Positions 17,069 through 27,513 are shown, numbered from the stretch's first letter. The stretch is 64,000 bases of DNA from Neptunomonas antarctica (GCF_001305295.1 NZ_LJSI01000042.1:1-64000); one strand, 5' to 3'. A program made the numbers and translations. Notes: a model not told the origin generated them from the letters alone.

Positions 17069-17315
17069 CAAGTAGTTGTTGCTTGGGGGATTTATAGATT
17101 TTTGTCAGCTAGTTGTTAACTTAATCGTATGTTCCTAAATTCTAGTGGTGAAACAGGGGCTCATTCTCCAACGGAAAACGCACGCGGAGTTGTTAGTACA
17201 GCGAGTCAATAGATACTGATGCGCGAGCCTTGACCCAGTTCAGTGTTAACGACGCTTTGCAGTTAACACTACTGGGGTAGGCTCGTGATGAAGTGATTGT
17301 CGTTATTTTATATTG
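17069..17315. other. Short intergenic tract with inverted repeat next to IS5 remnant
   Basis: AGTGTTAAC (17242-17250) and GTTAACACT (17262-17270) form a perfect 9-bp stem with an 11-nt loop. No T-run follows on either strand. It could end the peroxiredoxin transcript or be a leftover IS end. Confidence 0.5.
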
Positions 17316-17966
17316 CTACTTTAAAGAGGTCTTACGCAAGTATGGCAACACGGTTTCAAAGGCGCCGAACTTGGCTGTCGCATCTTCAGTGCTCACTGTT
17401 GGCGGGATAATTACATCTTCACCAACAACCCAGTTAGCCGGTGTAGCAACACCATTTTTAGCTGCTGTTTGCAAAGCATCTAAAGCACGCAGGACCTCGG
17501 CAAAGTTGCGGCCGACATTCATCGGATAGGTCATAGACAGCTTAAGCTGCTTATCCGGACCAATGATAAATACAGCACGTACGGTAGCGCTATCTGCTGG
17601 CGTCCGTCCGTCCGGCAAATAAGCTTCTGCCGGCAGCATGTCGAAAAGCTTGGAAACTTGCAGGGTCTCGTCCGCAATAATAGGGAAGCCGGCTTTAGCA
17701 CCAGCAACCTGTTCGATATCCGTTTTCCATTTTTTATGGTCTTCCACACCATCAACAGATACGCCAATCACCTTAGTATTGCGTTTCACCCACTCTGCAC
17801 TCAGCTGTGCCACCGCACCGAACTCAGTTGTACATACCGGCGTGAAGTCTTTAGGGTGAGAAAATAAAATAGCCCAGTTGTCACCAATCCATTCGTGAAA
17901 ATTAATAGTACCTAAATCGGTTTCAGCCGAGAAATCAGGGACAACATCATTGATACGAAGCGACAT
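17316..17966 (-). CDS. 1-Cys peroxiredoxin (Prx6 subfamily)
   Basis: A 216-residue thiol peroxidase that reduces hydrogen peroxide and organic hydroperoxides in the cytoplasm. The catalytic motif FTPVCTTE puts the peroxidatic Cys at residue 45. No other Cys is present, so it is a true 1-Cys enzyme that needs an external reductant. The start at 17966 begins MSLRINDVVPDF and has a GAAGGA site just upstream; the longer open frame to 18110 reads non-conserved sequence and is rejected. The Prx6-type C-terminal extension ends LPYLRKTSLK. It stands alone, next to IS debris. Confidence 0.92.
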   Translation of the reverse strand: MSLRINDVVPDFSAETDLGTINFHEWIGDNWAILFSHPKDFTPVCTTEFGAVAQLSAEWVKRNTKVIGVSVDGVEDHKKWKTDIEQVAGAKAGFPIIADETLQVSKLFDMLPAEAYLPDGRTPADSATVRAVFIIGPDKQLKLSMTYPMNVGRNFAEVLRALDALQTAAKNGVATPANWVVGEDVIIPPTVSTEDATAKFGAFETVLPYLRKTSLK

Positions 17967-18430
17967 AACTTTTCCTTCTTTTAGTGAGTTATTGATAGTA
18001 AAGAGTACAGGAATAATACCTGTTTTGTACCATCCCACGCGATTAAAACCTAAAAGCATACCGCGTAGGATCGTTAGCGATCCAAAAGCTATTTCGCAGA
18101 GGCATATCAATCAAATAGTAGCAGTTAAGTCGGGATTTATGTTCACGAGAACTTTCGACTCATTCCTGGCTTATTGAAGAAAAAACGGTTGTAAAGGTAG
18201 GGTGAGGATTGATGTGGTGGGGCTTAGGGTGCTTTGATGTCTCGTAACGCAGGGCTTCTCCTTGTCTTCATTTTAAATACTTCAATAGATAGCTATCCTG
18301 CACTTTCAGGGGTCGTTATACTGGCGATTGTAACGGATGTGGTCGGTTTTTGAGTTTTCTATGATTGACTTTAATATTTCTACTGTAACTGCATGTTGTT
18401 TTATAAGTATATGAAAAATTGGGATAATCT

Positions 18431-19276
18431 ATGATCGAGTTTGATATTTTTAAGGTGCTTGTTGACCACAAGTTGCTTTCTTCGCTGACGTTTATTGTTT
18501 TAGCTTATTTGTTGAAGTTGATGTTTGTAAAAGTCATAAGAAGACGAAGTAAAGCGAAAGGGGAAGATGGACGTTCTCTGATCAATCTAATTAAAAACTT
18601 AATTAACCTGACCGTTATTGTTTTATTTTTTGTCTTATGGTCGGATGAATTACAAAAATTTGCATTGTCCGTAGCTGCGTTTGTTGTCGCTATTGTTATC
18701 GCTACGCGTGAATTTATTCAATGTATTATTGGCTATATTTATATCATTGCATCAAGGCCATTTCAGGTGGGAGACTGGATTCAGGTGGGCAGTAATTATG
18801 GAGAGGTAACAGAAACTAATTGGGCAAAATTAACCTTATTAGAGGTTGATATCGATTCGTACAGCCATACAGGAAAAACGCTTTATTTACCCAATAGTCT
18901 GTTGATTTTAAATACCATAAAAAATCTCAACTTTATGAAACGGTATGCGACACACACTTTCACGCTCACCCGTAATCAGCGCGTAAACCTGTTTTTATTT
19001 AGGGATGAGTTACTGGAACGAGCAGCGCTTCACTGTCAGGATTTCTATGAAGTTGCACACAGGTATAATTCTTTAATAGAGAAACGTTTAGATGTGACGA
19101 TCGCCGGTCCAGCCCCTACCGTCACTATTTCGACATCAGATATTGGGAAAAATACAGCGAGTGTGACGATTTTTTGTCCTTCAGACCAAGCACTGGATAT
19201 AGAACAAAAAATAACTCAGGATTTTATGGAATTATGGTATTCAGAGCTAAAAAAATCTGAACAAGTCGCTTCTTAA
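18431..19276 (+). CDS. MscS-family mechanosensitive channel
   Basis: A 281-residue small-conductance-type channel. Three hydrophobic segments lie at about 14-31, 55-72 and 76-112. The last runs into FIQCIIGYIYIIASRPFQVGDWIQVG, the TM3/beta-domain junction that defines the family. The middle beta domain and the C-terminal alpha/beta domain follow. It releases solutes from the inner membrane during hypo-osmotic shock. No operon partner is evident; the next gene is on the opposite strand. Confidence 0.87.
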   Translation: MIEFDIFKVLVDHKLLSSLTFIVLAYLLKLMFVKVIRRRSKAKGEDGRSLINLIKNLINLTVIVLFFVLWSDELQKFALSVAAFVVAIVIATREFIQCIIGYIYIIASRPFQVGDWIQVGSNYGEVTETNWAKLTLLEVDIDSYSHTGKTLYLPNSLLILNTIKNLNFMKRYATHTFTLTRNQRVNLFLFRDELLERAALHCQDFYEVAHRYNSLIEKRLDVTIAGPAPTVTISTSDIGKNTASVTIFCPSDQALDIEQKITQDFMELWYSELKKSEQVAS

Positions 19277-19307
19277 GCGTGGCTCCTAAATAAGGCGACT
19301 AGCTAAC

Positions 19308-19541
19308 TTAAGGCTTTTTTCTAGCCCTGAAAGAAGATAAGGCGATTTTTACGATTAGCAATAACGGGAAAAGCCCATGAATAAAAAGATCAAAAACATC
19401 TATGCTGCGGGATAACTCGCCATTGCTGAGCATTTGAATTTTTTCAAAAAGATGCGGCTGAGGGGAAAAAGGCGCGAGCCCTAGCGTAAGTGTCCCAATG
19501 ATCAGCACAAACCATGGCAGCCTTCTAATCATATTTATCAA
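19308..19541 (-). CDS. Small conserved two-helix membrane protein
   Basis: A 77-residue protein with hydrophobic segments at about 11-27 and 53-70, separated by FSPQPHLFEKIQML and ending in a basic RARKKP. I recall similar small proteins in many proteobacteria, often labelled only as membrane or RND-related proteins, without known function. It lies about 50 bp after the SOUL-type gene on the same strand and may share its transcript. Confidence 0.65.
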   Translation of the reverse strand: MINMIRRLPWFVLIIGTLTLGLAPFSPQPHLFEKIQMLSNGELSRSIDVFDLFIHGLFPLLLIVKIALSSFRARKKP

Positions 19542-19594
19542 AACTATTATCCTCGTATAATCCGCACTTTGGTTAACAAAAATAGAGTAGGTGG

Positions 19595-20212
19595 CTAATA
19601 GGCCACCATCACTTCGTTACGGCGTAAAAATGGCAATGTCCAGGGTGGGTTGTAACGTGCGAGTTCAGGCTTGCCTCTAGGTGTAATGTTCTTGCTATCC
19701 AGCCATGCCATTAAGTCAGCCGTTTTGGTAGCGATTTTGTCTTCCCCGGCGAAGCCAGAAAAACGAATCACAGCATAATTGCTGCTAGGCACTTCACGTA
19801 TAGTCACAGCAGGGTTATTAGGCGTAGGTAAGGTATCTAAAGTGTATTCGCTGGGCATGACAAAATGTACACGCCATTGGCCACCTGTCTGCTCCATGCT
19901 CACCGGTGCGGTCATACTGATTTTTTCTGACGTAGGCTCCATAGTAACGGGTGCCGTCATGCTGATTTTCTCATTGCCACCTTTACGCGACGTGTTATTG
20001 CCAAAAATATAACCCGCAATTAACTTAAATCCAGCACTGGATGCTTCATCTAACGACCCTGACACCCGTGTTTCCGCCACAATTTTAGGGCTATAAGCAC
20101 GCAACTCAAACGCCTCAGACTTTTCTATGACTGTGTATTCTGGTTCTTCAGTTGCCATTGCAGACCCCGTAAAAAATAAAATGACTAGCCCTGAAAGTAG
20201 ACGCTTTAGCAT
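19595..20212 (-). CDS. SOUL/HEBP-family haem-binding-type protein, exported
   Basis: A 205-residue protein. The ATG at 20212 has a perfect CGGAGG site and yields the signal peptide MLKRLLSGLVILFFTGSAMA, so it is exported to the periplasm; the frame open to 20275 is not used. The mature part opens EEPEYTVIEKSEAFELRAYSP, the family signature, and contains the doubled segment KISMTAPV seen in SOUL proteins. Members bind haem or porphyrin weakly; the role in bacteria is unclear. Confidence 0.87.
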   Translation of the reverse strand: MLKRLLSGLVILFFTGSAMATEEPEYTVIEKSEAFELRAYSPKIVAETRVSGSLDEASSAGFKLIAGYIFGNNTSRKGGNEKISMTAPVTMEPTSEKISMTAPVSMEQTGGQWRVHFVMPSEYTLDTLPTPNNPAVTIREVPSSNYAVIRFSGFAGEDKIATKTADLMAWLDSKNITPRGKPELARYNPPWTLPFLRRNEVMVAY

Positions 20213-20275
20213 ATTAACCTCCGGTATGACTATCTCTGTAAAAATCATCAGAGCTTGATGCCGTGCCTTGATCAC

Positions 20276-20824
20276 ACTTATTTTAACAAAGCCATCAGTG
20301 CGGCAATACTGTTTAAAAAGTAATTAAGCATGTTGTGCATGTTTTCTTAACGCAGAATGTATCTATTTTATGTCATACGAAGAGAGTAAGAGAGATGTAT
20401 GTGTTGCTTTCACTACTTTTGAGTAATTTTTAATACGGCTAAATGAGCCAGCGAAGGGGATCATTGGGTACCTGATTATAACTACTCCGTTGCAGGCTCT
20501 TTCTGCATTCTGTCTTGAATAATCGTAGCAAAGCATTTATCTGTAAATGTCAGGTGTGTTCGCTCTCATCAGGCTTGCTACTAAACCAGCTTTCATATTT
20601 TCTAGTAAAAAGCTATGCAGGCTAAGGATATGCCGCATGGTTAGTTCAATGGACGTCAAATGCCGCAACTCAGGGGGGGCTCAAGATTATCGTCGTTTTA
20701 ATTCCACTATTAATGCTAAAATGCCCGCCAAATCAGGCGGCCTGCGAGGCTAAATTGTCTTCGTTTTAAATACACCGCTACAAATACTCATCTTGCGTCA
20801 AACGATCTCGGAAAGAATATTCAA
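20276..20824. other. Intergenic region with no recognised gene
   Basis: This 549-bp gap separates the SOUL-type gene from the OsmC-YcaO gene. It is partly AT-rich and should hold both promoters. Short open frames inside it have no ribosome sites or recognisable sequence, and I see no structured RNA. Confidence 0.4.
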
Positions 20825-23011
20825 ATGGAAATCAAAGTAAATTTTTTAGACAACCTCAGACTCGAAGCAAAGTTTGATGATTTTACCGTCATCGCAGACC
20901 AGCCTATTCGTTACAAAGGCGATGGCTCTGCCCCCGGTCCCTTTGATTACTTCCTGGCTTCGTCGGCGCTTTGTGCGGCATATTTTGTACGGGTTTATTG
21001 TTTGGCGCGTGATATTCCAACGGATGATATCCGGCTCTCGCAGAATAATATTGTTGATCCTGATAATAGATATAAGCAGATATTTCAGATACAGGTAGAA
21101 CTGCCAGCCAGTATTTCTGATCGTGATCGTGAAGGGATTTTACGATCGATTGATCGGTGTACGGTTAAAAAAGTCGTTCAGCAAGGCCCCGAGTTTATCA
21201 TTGAGCCGGTCGAGAGCCTGGAGCAAGATGCCTCTCTTATGTACATCGGCAACGCCGACGGCGATGCTAATACTACGATTATTGGCAAAGACCTTCCTCT
21301 GGAAAAAACCATTGCGAACATGACCGCTATTCTGGCTGAGCTTGGCATTAAAATCGAAATTGCGTCGTGGAGAAATATCGTCCCGAACGTATGGTCGCTG
21401 CATATCCGCGACGCCGCTTCACCTATGTGTTTTACCAACGGTAAAGGGGCGACTAAAGATAGCGCGCTATGCTCGGCACTTGGCGAATATATTGAACGTG
21501 CCAGTTGTAACTTTTTTTACAACGACCAGTTCTTTGGCGAAGATATTTGTAATAGTAAATTTGTTCATTACCCCGATGAAAAATGGTTCAAAGCAGGCCC
21601 GGATGATGCCTTGCCAGAAGGCCTTATGGATGAAGCATGTCTGGATATTTACAACCCGGATGATGAACTTCGAGCGTCTAACTTAATTGATACTAATTCG
21701 GGGCTTATCGAACGTGGGATTTGTACTTTACCTTTTGTACGCCAATCCGATCAGCAAACGGTGTATTTTCCATCCAACCTGATAGAGAATTTATTTCTCA
21801 GTAACGGAATGAGTGCCGGGAATAATATCTACGAAGCGCAGGTGCAGTGCCTTTCAGAAATATTTGAACGTGCGGTCAAAAGACAGATTATTGAAGAGGA
21901 AATTGTTTTACCGGATGTTCCTCTGCATGTTCTAGAAAAATTCCCGCAGATTCTCGAAGGTATAAAAGGACTGGAAGAGAACGGTTTTCCTGTGGTGGTT
22001 AAAGATGCGTCTTTGGGAGGACAGTTTCCGGTCATGTGCGTGACGTTAATGAACCCAAAAACTGGTGGTGTTTTCGCCTCTTTTGGAGCGCATCCGAGCT
22101 TTGAAGTGGCACTGGAACGCAGCTTGACTGAATTATTGCAGGGCAGAAGCTTTGAAGGATTAAATGATGTGCCACCTCCAACGTTCAATAGCATGGCGGT
22201 AACTGAGCCGAATAATTTCGTTGAACATTTTATTGATTCAACGGGCATCATTTCCTGGAAATTCTTTAGCGCTAAGCACGATTATGATTTCTGCGAGTGG
22301 GATTTCTCTGGCACCACCGAGGAGGAAACTACCTGCCTCATGAATATATTAAAGGATCTTGATAAAGAGGTTTATATTGCTATTCATGAAGATTTAGGTG
22401 CATCGGCCTGCCGAATCTTAGTGCCTGGCTATTCAGAGATTTATCCCGTTGACGATCTTATCTGGGATAACACTAACAAATCACTCGATTTCAGAGCCGA
22501 TATTCTCAATATTCATTCGTTGGATGATGACGCGCTGGCAGATTTAGTCGAGCGCTTAGAAGACAGCGAGATGGATAATTACACTGATATTAAAACGCTT
22601 ATCGGTATTGAGTTCGATGAAAATACCGTGTGGGGCCAACTCGATATCGGTGAATTGAAGATCCTCATCTATTTGGCGCTTGAGCAATATGAAGAGGCAA
22701 GTGAGCTAGTACAAAACTACATGATATTTAACAATAATACAGTCGCCCGGGGTTTGTTTTATCAAGCCCTCAATGCGGTACTTGATATTACTCTGGATGA
22801 CGAACTTGAGCTTGAAGATTATTTAGCAAATTTGATCAGAATGTATGGGGTCGAGACCATGGACAATGTAGTGGGCTCTGTAACCGGTGAGGTTAAATTC
22901 TACGGCTTGACAAAAACGAGCATGAAACTGGAAGGGCTGGATAGGCACCTCAAGCTGATTGAAAGCTATAAGAAGCTTCATAAAGTCAGAGAAGCGGGAA
23001 TGTATAAGTAA
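20825..23011 (+). CDS. ycaO: OsmC domain / YcaO domain fusion protein
   Basis: A 728-residue cytosolic protein. Residues 1-140 resemble the OsmC fold, with the family stretch GPFDYFLASSALCAAYFVRVYC. Residues about 170-570 are a YcaO domain, an ATP-dependent cyclodehydratase/kinase fold, with the ATP-site blocks KGATKDSALCSALGEYIERA and EAQVQCLSEIFERAVK. The last 100 residues are helical, TPR-like. The E. coli homologue is linked to beta-methylthiolation of ribosomal protein S12 together with RimO, so a role with S12 or translation is likely. There is no peptide precursor or partner nearby to suggest a natural-product pathway. A strong terminator follows. Confidence 0.9.
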   Translation: MEIKVNFLDNLRLEAKFDDFTVIADQPIRYKGDGSAPGPFDYFLASSALCAAYFVRVYCLARDIPTDDIRLSQNNIVDPDNRYKQIFQIQVELPASISDRDREGILRSIDRCTVKKVVQQGPEFIIEPVESLEQDASLMYIGNADGDANTTIIGKDLPLEKTIANMTAILAELGIKIEIASWRNIVPNVWSLHIRDAASPMCFTNGKGATKDSALCSALGEYIERASCNFFYNDQFFGEDICNSKFVHYPDEKWFKAGPDDALPEGLMDEACLDIYNPDDELRASNLIDTNSGLIERGICTLPFVRQSDQQTVYFPSNLIENLFLSNGMSAGNNIYEAQVQCLSEIFERAVKRQIIEEEIVLPDVPLHVLEKFPQILEGIKGLEENGFPVVVKDASLGGQFPVMCVTLMNPKTGGVFASFGAHPSFEVALERSLTELLQGRSFEGLNDVPPPTFNSMAVTEPNNFVEHFIDSTGIISWKFFSAKHDYDFCEWDFSGTTEEETTCLMNILKDLDKEVYIAIHEDLGASACRILVPGYSEIYPVDDLIWDNTNKSLDFRADILNIHSLDDDALADLVERLEDSEMDNYTDIKTLIGIEFDENTVWGQLDIGELKILIYLALEQYEEASELVQNYMIFNNNTVARGLFYQALNAVLDITLDDELELEDYLANLIRMYGVETMDNVVGSVTGEVKFYGLTKTSMKLEGLDRHLKLIESYKKLHKVREAGMYK

Positions 23012-23153
23012 TCAGGAGTGCGCTTTTTAAGAGCGGTTGTTAAGGGCTGTTGTTAAGGACTGTTGTTAAGGGCTCTGGTGCTTCGATATTTCAAAGGCGG
23101 AAGTTAATGTTTTTTTAATTAATTTATTGATGTAATTAATCTTTTCTCATATG

Positions 23154-23185
23154 AACCCCAGTTCTTTCGGACTGGGGTTTTTTTA
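23154..23185 (+). terminator. Rho-independent terminator after the OsmC-YcaO gene
   Basis: AACCCCAGT (from 23154) pairs with ACTGGGGTT across TCTTTCGG and is followed by a run of T. This is a classic intrinsic terminator and separates the gene from the signalling cluster. Confidence 0.92.
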
Positions 23186-23285
23186 TTATATGAATCTGTT
23201 TTGTTCAGCATTTATTCAGTATTTATCAAAAATATAGGCTAATATAGAATATATAAGCCATCTGTAGTGGCGATAAGGAACTGAT

Positions 23286-26200
23286 ATGTTCAGTAAATTA
23301 AAGCTGGGGGTGAGGGGGAAAACCACACTGGGGCTGGGATTGCTTATTTTTACATCCTTGTTTATTGCCAGTGAATACAGCTACTGGACTTCGCGTGTTC
23401 ATGCGGAAAAAAATATTATTGCGCTCAAACAAACAGCGCTACAGCTGTTGAGTCATGAAATTTCCACGATATTAAATTCCGAGCGCGAAAATTTGTTATC
23501 CCTGCGTGATGTTCCTGCGGTGTCAGCTATCATCCGGAGCCGCAACGCGGGCGGCATTGATCCGGTGAGAGGTGGCTCGCTGGATCAATGGAAGCAACGC
23601 CTGGAAGCTACCTTTTTGTCCTTTACGCACAACAATACATCCTATGCTCAGCTTAAATACATAGATGCAAAAGGTCATGAGCTGGTACGAGTGGATTCCT
23701 TAACGGGACAAGCAACCGTGGTGGATGATTTTCAGAATCAAGAAGATAATCTTTATGTATCTGAAACCCTCAAGCTGGCAGCCGGTAAGATTTATCATTC
23801 CGATGTCAATCTGAACCGTGAAGACGGGATGATTCGGCAACCTTATACGCCGATATTCAGAATAGCGACACCGGTATACCTACAAGACGATGATAACGTT
23901 GAAGGCCTGATTGTCATCAATATCTTCATTGATCAGCTGTTCAAAAATGTCTTTACCGACTTATCGGGTGCGAAGCGCTTTATCAGTGACGAACACGGGG
24001 ACTACATCAAGCATTCTGATGCTGCCAAAATCTTTGGCAAAGCATTAGGCTCAGGCCACAATCTATCTCAGGATGACCCGGAACTCCTTGCCCTATCAAA
24101 GAAAGAGGATAGCCTGATCCGCTATGACAGCGAGAAGCATGAAGTGGATGGTTTCCAGAAGATTTTTTTCAGCCCAAGAGATCATAGTCGTTACTGGTTG
24201 CTGGGCCTCAGTATTCCTGAAAATATTGCTTTTGCTCCGATTATTGCCGAACGGGGTGGCTCATTATTGGCCGGTATCATTATGGGGCTGTTCGCACTCA
24301 TGGTTACCCTCTGGATGACCACCCGAAACATTGTAGCACCTGTCGTCCGGCTTGCAGAGATCGCTAAAAAAATGCAGCAGGGTGATAGGATGGTTCGTGC
24401 CGACGTGTCATCGGTTACAGACGAGTTTCGCATCCTGTATCAAACTTTCAATGATTTAGCGGCGGATCAGCAGCTAATTAAAGCAGATCTTGAGGCCGAA
24501 ATAATACTCAAGACAAAAAGACATTCTTTGATTGTCGACAGCCTGATCGACAGCCTGATCACTATCAATAAAATAGGTATGGTTGAATCATTTAATCCTG
24601 CTTCCGAACGTATTTTTGGTTATTCGGCTGATGACGTCATCGGCCAGAATATTAATCTGCTGATACCTGGCTCCTACCATAGCGAAGATGATAATTACCT
24701 TTTAAAGCGTCTATTCATTGATGACAAGAAAATTATCGGTATCGGGCGCGAGATGGTCGGCAAGCGTAAGGATGGTTCTACCTTTCCCATGGAGTTAGCG
24801 GTTAGTGAGCTGAATGTGGGGGATGAGCGTCATTTCACAGGCATTGTGCGCGATATATCTGCTCGCCAAACGGACGAACAGAATGTACTCGACGAAAAAG
24901 CTCGCCTGTTGGCCGTCATTGACAATGTTGTTGATGGCATCATTACGATTAATGAAAATGGCTTCATTGAAACATTTAACCCTGCTGCCGCTAGGATTTT
25001 CGGTTACCGTCCGGATGAGGCAATAGGACAGAGGGTTAAAAGGCTTATGCCCGTGTCTTGTCATGATGCATACGATGATTATCTGCTTAATCATGTCAGT
25101 AACGACGAGGATAAGGTAAGAGTTCTGGGTCTTGAGAGTGTTGGCGTACGTAAAGATAGCTCTACCTTTGCGATGGAAATGGCTGTCAGTACGCTACTTA
25201 TCGGCGAACAACATCACTTCGCTGCTATCGTCAGAGACATCACAGAACGCCAAACGGACGAACAGAATGTACTCGACGAAAAAGCTCGCCTGTTGGCCGT
25301 CATTAATAATGTTGTTGATGGCATCATTACCCTGAATGAACAGGGTTTTATTGAAACCTTTAACCCAGCGGCCGCCAGAATTTTTGGTTACCGTCCTGAT
25401 GAAGTGATAGCACACAGCGTTAAGGTACTGATGCCTGGTCCTTACCATGCTGAATACGATGATTATCTGTCGAATCATGTCAGCATCGACGCGAAAAAGG
25501 TCAAAGGGGTAGGTCTTGAGATAGTGGGTCTGCGAAAGGATGGCTCTACCTTTCCGATGGAAATGGCCCTCAGTACGCTGCTGATCGGTGACCAAAGCCA
25601 TTTCGCGGGTATCGTCAGAGATATCTCCGAACGTAAACGTGTTGAGCAGATGCAAAAAGAGTTTATCTCTACGGTCAGTCATGAATTGCGCACACCTTTA
25701 ACCTCTATTCGTGGTTCCCTCGGTCTTCTTTTAGGCGGTGTCGTGGGAGAAATTCCTGAAAAGGCGCAGGCACTTGTCAGCATTGCTAACAGCAACAGTG
25801 AGCGGCTGATAGATCTGATCAATGATATTCTGGATATTGATCAGATTGCCGCCGGGAAAATGCATTTTGATTATACAGTCACCAACCTGATTTCTGTCAT
25901 TCAGAACGCGGTTGAATCGAATCAGGGTTATGCTGATCCACTGAATGTCCATTTTGTATTTGATGCGGGTGAGCATAAGAACGTGATCGTTCGCATCGAT
26001 GAAAAACGCATCGCTCAGGTGATGTCAAATTTGCTTTCTAATGCCGCCAAATACTCCCCGGCTCACGATCAGGTAGAAATTACAGTGAGGGTAAAAAACA
26101 GACATGCCCGCATTGCAGTGCACGATCACGGAAAGGGAATACCCGAAGAGTTCAAATCCAGAATATTCAGTAAATTTGCAAGGGCCGACAGCTCCGACAC

Positions 26201-27113
26201 GCGTAAAAAGGGTGGCACGGGGTTAGGGTTAAGTATCACCAAGTCCATTGTTGAGCAGCATGGCGGTAGCATTAGTTTTGAGAGCACCACAGACAAAGGG
26301 ACCACCTTTTATGTTGATTTAATATTGTTCCAGAGCGCGCAGAAGAAAGAAATAAAGATGGGTAAGGAAATTCATTCATCTCGGCCGTTGCTGCTGGTGG
26401 TGGAGGATGACCAGGATGTATCCGGTTTGCTCGGCATGATGCTGGAGGATGACGGCTATCGTTATCATCAGGCATTTAACTATCAGCAAGCCATAGAGCA
26501 GATACAAACCCATCAGTATCACGCTGTCACCCTGGATCTGATGATCCCCGGCGGGAGCGGTATCAGTTTATTGCGTAAACTGCGCGCCGATGACGCCACT
26601 CGAGAGCTCCCTGTTATCGTGGTGTCAGCCAAGGCACATCAAGGCCAGCTTGAAATGAAAGGTGATGTACTGAACGTGGTCGACTGGATTGAGAAACCCA
26701 TCGATAAAAACAGGCTGCTGAGCTCTATTCGTAAAAGCATGTTTCATCCGCAATGTAAGCGGCGCATTCTGCACGTGGAAGATGACCTGGATATTGCCAT
26801 GATTGTTGACACTCTGTTGAATAGTGAATATCAGGTTATTTTGGCGAAAACGCTGACGCAGGCTAAGCAGTTGATCAATGACGAGCACTTTGATTTGGTC
26901 CTGCTGGATATCGGCTTGCCGGATGGCTCCGGGGTAGATTTGCTGCCCATATTGAACAGCCCTGAACATCAAACGCCCATCATTGTTTTTTCGGCCCGGG
27001 AAATTAGCCAAGATATCAGTGCGCAGGTACAAGGCGCACTGCTCAAGTCAAGGACTGGTAACGAGGCGCTGATGCAACAGATTAAAGCGGCGATAAACAA
27101 ACAAGTATCATGA
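23286..27113 (+). CDS. Hybrid sensor histidine kinase: dCache-HAMP-3xPAS-HisKA-HATPase-REC-REC
   Basis: A 1275-residue membrane sensor. TM1 is at about 13-30, a periplasmic double-Cache-type domain at 35-320, TM2 at about 322-345, then HAMP to about 400. Three PAS domains follow at about 415-530, 537-655 and 665-785. The kinase core has the phospho-accepting His799 in SHELRTP and an ATPase domain with GKGIPEEF and GGTGLGLSI. Two receiver domains at the end have acceptor Asp1084 (LDLMIPGG) and Asp1208 (LDIGLPDG). PAS2 and PAS3 begin with nearly identical DNA (24864-24946 and 25248-25330), a recent tandem duplication. It is the first gene of the cluster and probably passes phosphate to the downstream response regulators. 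Confidence 0.92.
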   Translation: MFSKLKLGVRGKTTLGLGLLIFTSLFIASEYSYWTSRVHAEKNIIALKQTALQLLSHEISTILNSERENLLSLRDVPAVSAIIRSRNAGGIDPVRGGSLDQWKQRLEATFLSFTHNNTSYAQLKYIDAKGHELVRVDSLTGQATVVDDFQNQEDNLYVSETLKLAAGKIYHSDVNLNREDGMIRQPYTPIFRIATPVYLQDDDNVEGLIVINIFIDQLFKNVFTDLSGAKRFISDEHGDYIKHSDAAKIFGKALGSGHNLSQDDPELLALSKKEDSLIRYDSEKHEVDGFQKIFFSPRDHSRYWLLGLSIPENIAFAPIIAERGGSLLAGIIMGLFALMVTLWMTTRNIVAPVVRLAEIAKKMQQGDRMVRADVSSVTDEFRILYQTFNDLAADQQLIKADLEAEIILKTKRHSLIVDSLIDSLITINKIGMVESFNPASERIFGYSADDVIGQNINLLIPGSYHSEDDNYLLKRLFIDDKKIIGIGREMVGKRKDGSTFPMELAVSELNVGDERHFTGIVRDISARQTDEQNVLDEKARLLAVIDNVVDGIITINENGFIETFNPAAARIFGYRPDEAIGQRVKRLMPVSCHDAYDDYLLNHVSNDEDKVRVLGLESVGVRKDSSTFAMEMAVSTLLIGEQHHFAAIVRDITERQTDEQNVLDEKARLLAVINNVVDGIITLNEQGFIETFNPAAARIFGYRPDEVIAHSVKVLMPGPYHAEYDDYLSNHVSIDAKKVKGVGLEIVGLRKDGSTFPMEMALSTLLIGDQSHFAGIVRDISERKRVEQMQKEFISTVSHELRTPLTSIRGSLGLLLGGVVGEIPEKAQALVSIANSNSERLIDLINDILDIDQIAAGKMHFDYTVTNLISVIQNAVESNQGYADPLNVHFVFDAGEHKNVIVRIDEKRIAQVMSNLLSNAAKYSPAHDQVEITVRVKNRHARIAVHDHGKGIPEEFKSRIFSKFARADSSDTRKKGGTGLGLSITKSIVEQHGGSISFESTTDKGTTFYVDLILFQSAQKKEIKMGKEIHSSRPLLLVVEDDQDVSGLLGMMLEDDGYRYHQAFNYQQAIEQIQTHQYHAVTLDLMIPGGSGISLLRKLRADDATRELPVIVVSAKAHQGQLEMKGDVLNVVDWIEKPIDKNRLLSSIRKSMFHPQCKRRILHVEDDLDIAMIVDTLLNSEYQVILAKTLTQAKQLINDEHFDLVLLDIGLPDGSGVDLLPILNSPEHQTPIIVFSAREISQDISAQVQGALLKSRTGNEALMQQIKAAINKQVS

Positions 27114-27126
27114 CAGGATAAATAAT

Positions 27127-27513
27127 ATGCAGACTCTGGAACGTATTCTATATGCTGAAGATGAACCCGACATCCGACAGGTGGCGTCGCTTGCACTGGA
27201 AGTGGTGGGCGGCTTTACGCTGAAAACGTGTAACACGGGTCTGGAAGCGGTGGCGGAGGTTGAGGCGTTTGCGCCACAACTGCTGTTGTTTGATGTGATG
27301 ATGCCCGATATGGACGGTCCGAGCGCATTGGCAAAAATTCGTGAAATGGATGCTTACCGAAAGACACCAGCAATCTTTATGACGGCTAAGGTTCAACCGA
27401 ATGAAATACAGCGTTATCTGGATATGGGGGCGGTCGACGTGATAGCCAAACCTTTTGATCCTATGACGCTGGCTACGCAAATAGGTGACATATGGGCAAG
27501 AACTCAACATTGA
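27127..27513 (+). CDS. Single-domain response regulator (CheY-like)
   Basis: A 128-residue receiver domain with no output domain. Acid pocket residues are in YAEDEPD, the phospho-acceptor is Asp56 (LLLFDVMMPDMDG), followed by the Thr in FMTAK and the Lys in IAKPF. It begins 13 nt after the hybrid kinase and its end overlaps the next start by 22 nt. It could shuttle phosphate between the kinase and the HPt domain of the following protein. Confidence 0.93.
   Translation: MQTLERILYAEDEPDIRQVASLALEVVGGFTLKTCNTGLEAVAEVEAFAPQLLLFDVMMPDMDGPSALAKIREMDAYRKTPAIFMTAKVQPNEIQRYLDMGAVDVIAKPFDPMTLATQIGDIWARTQH

Noticed and set aside
18111-18430. Possible small gene between the peroxiredoxin and MscS genes
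   Set aside because: No frame with a ribosome site or protein-like sequence; it probably holds the two promoters.
22742-23011. Possible natural-product role for the YcaO gene
   Set aside because: No precursor peptide, dehydrogenase or transporter is nearby, and the OsmC-YcaO fusion matches the S12-linked type.
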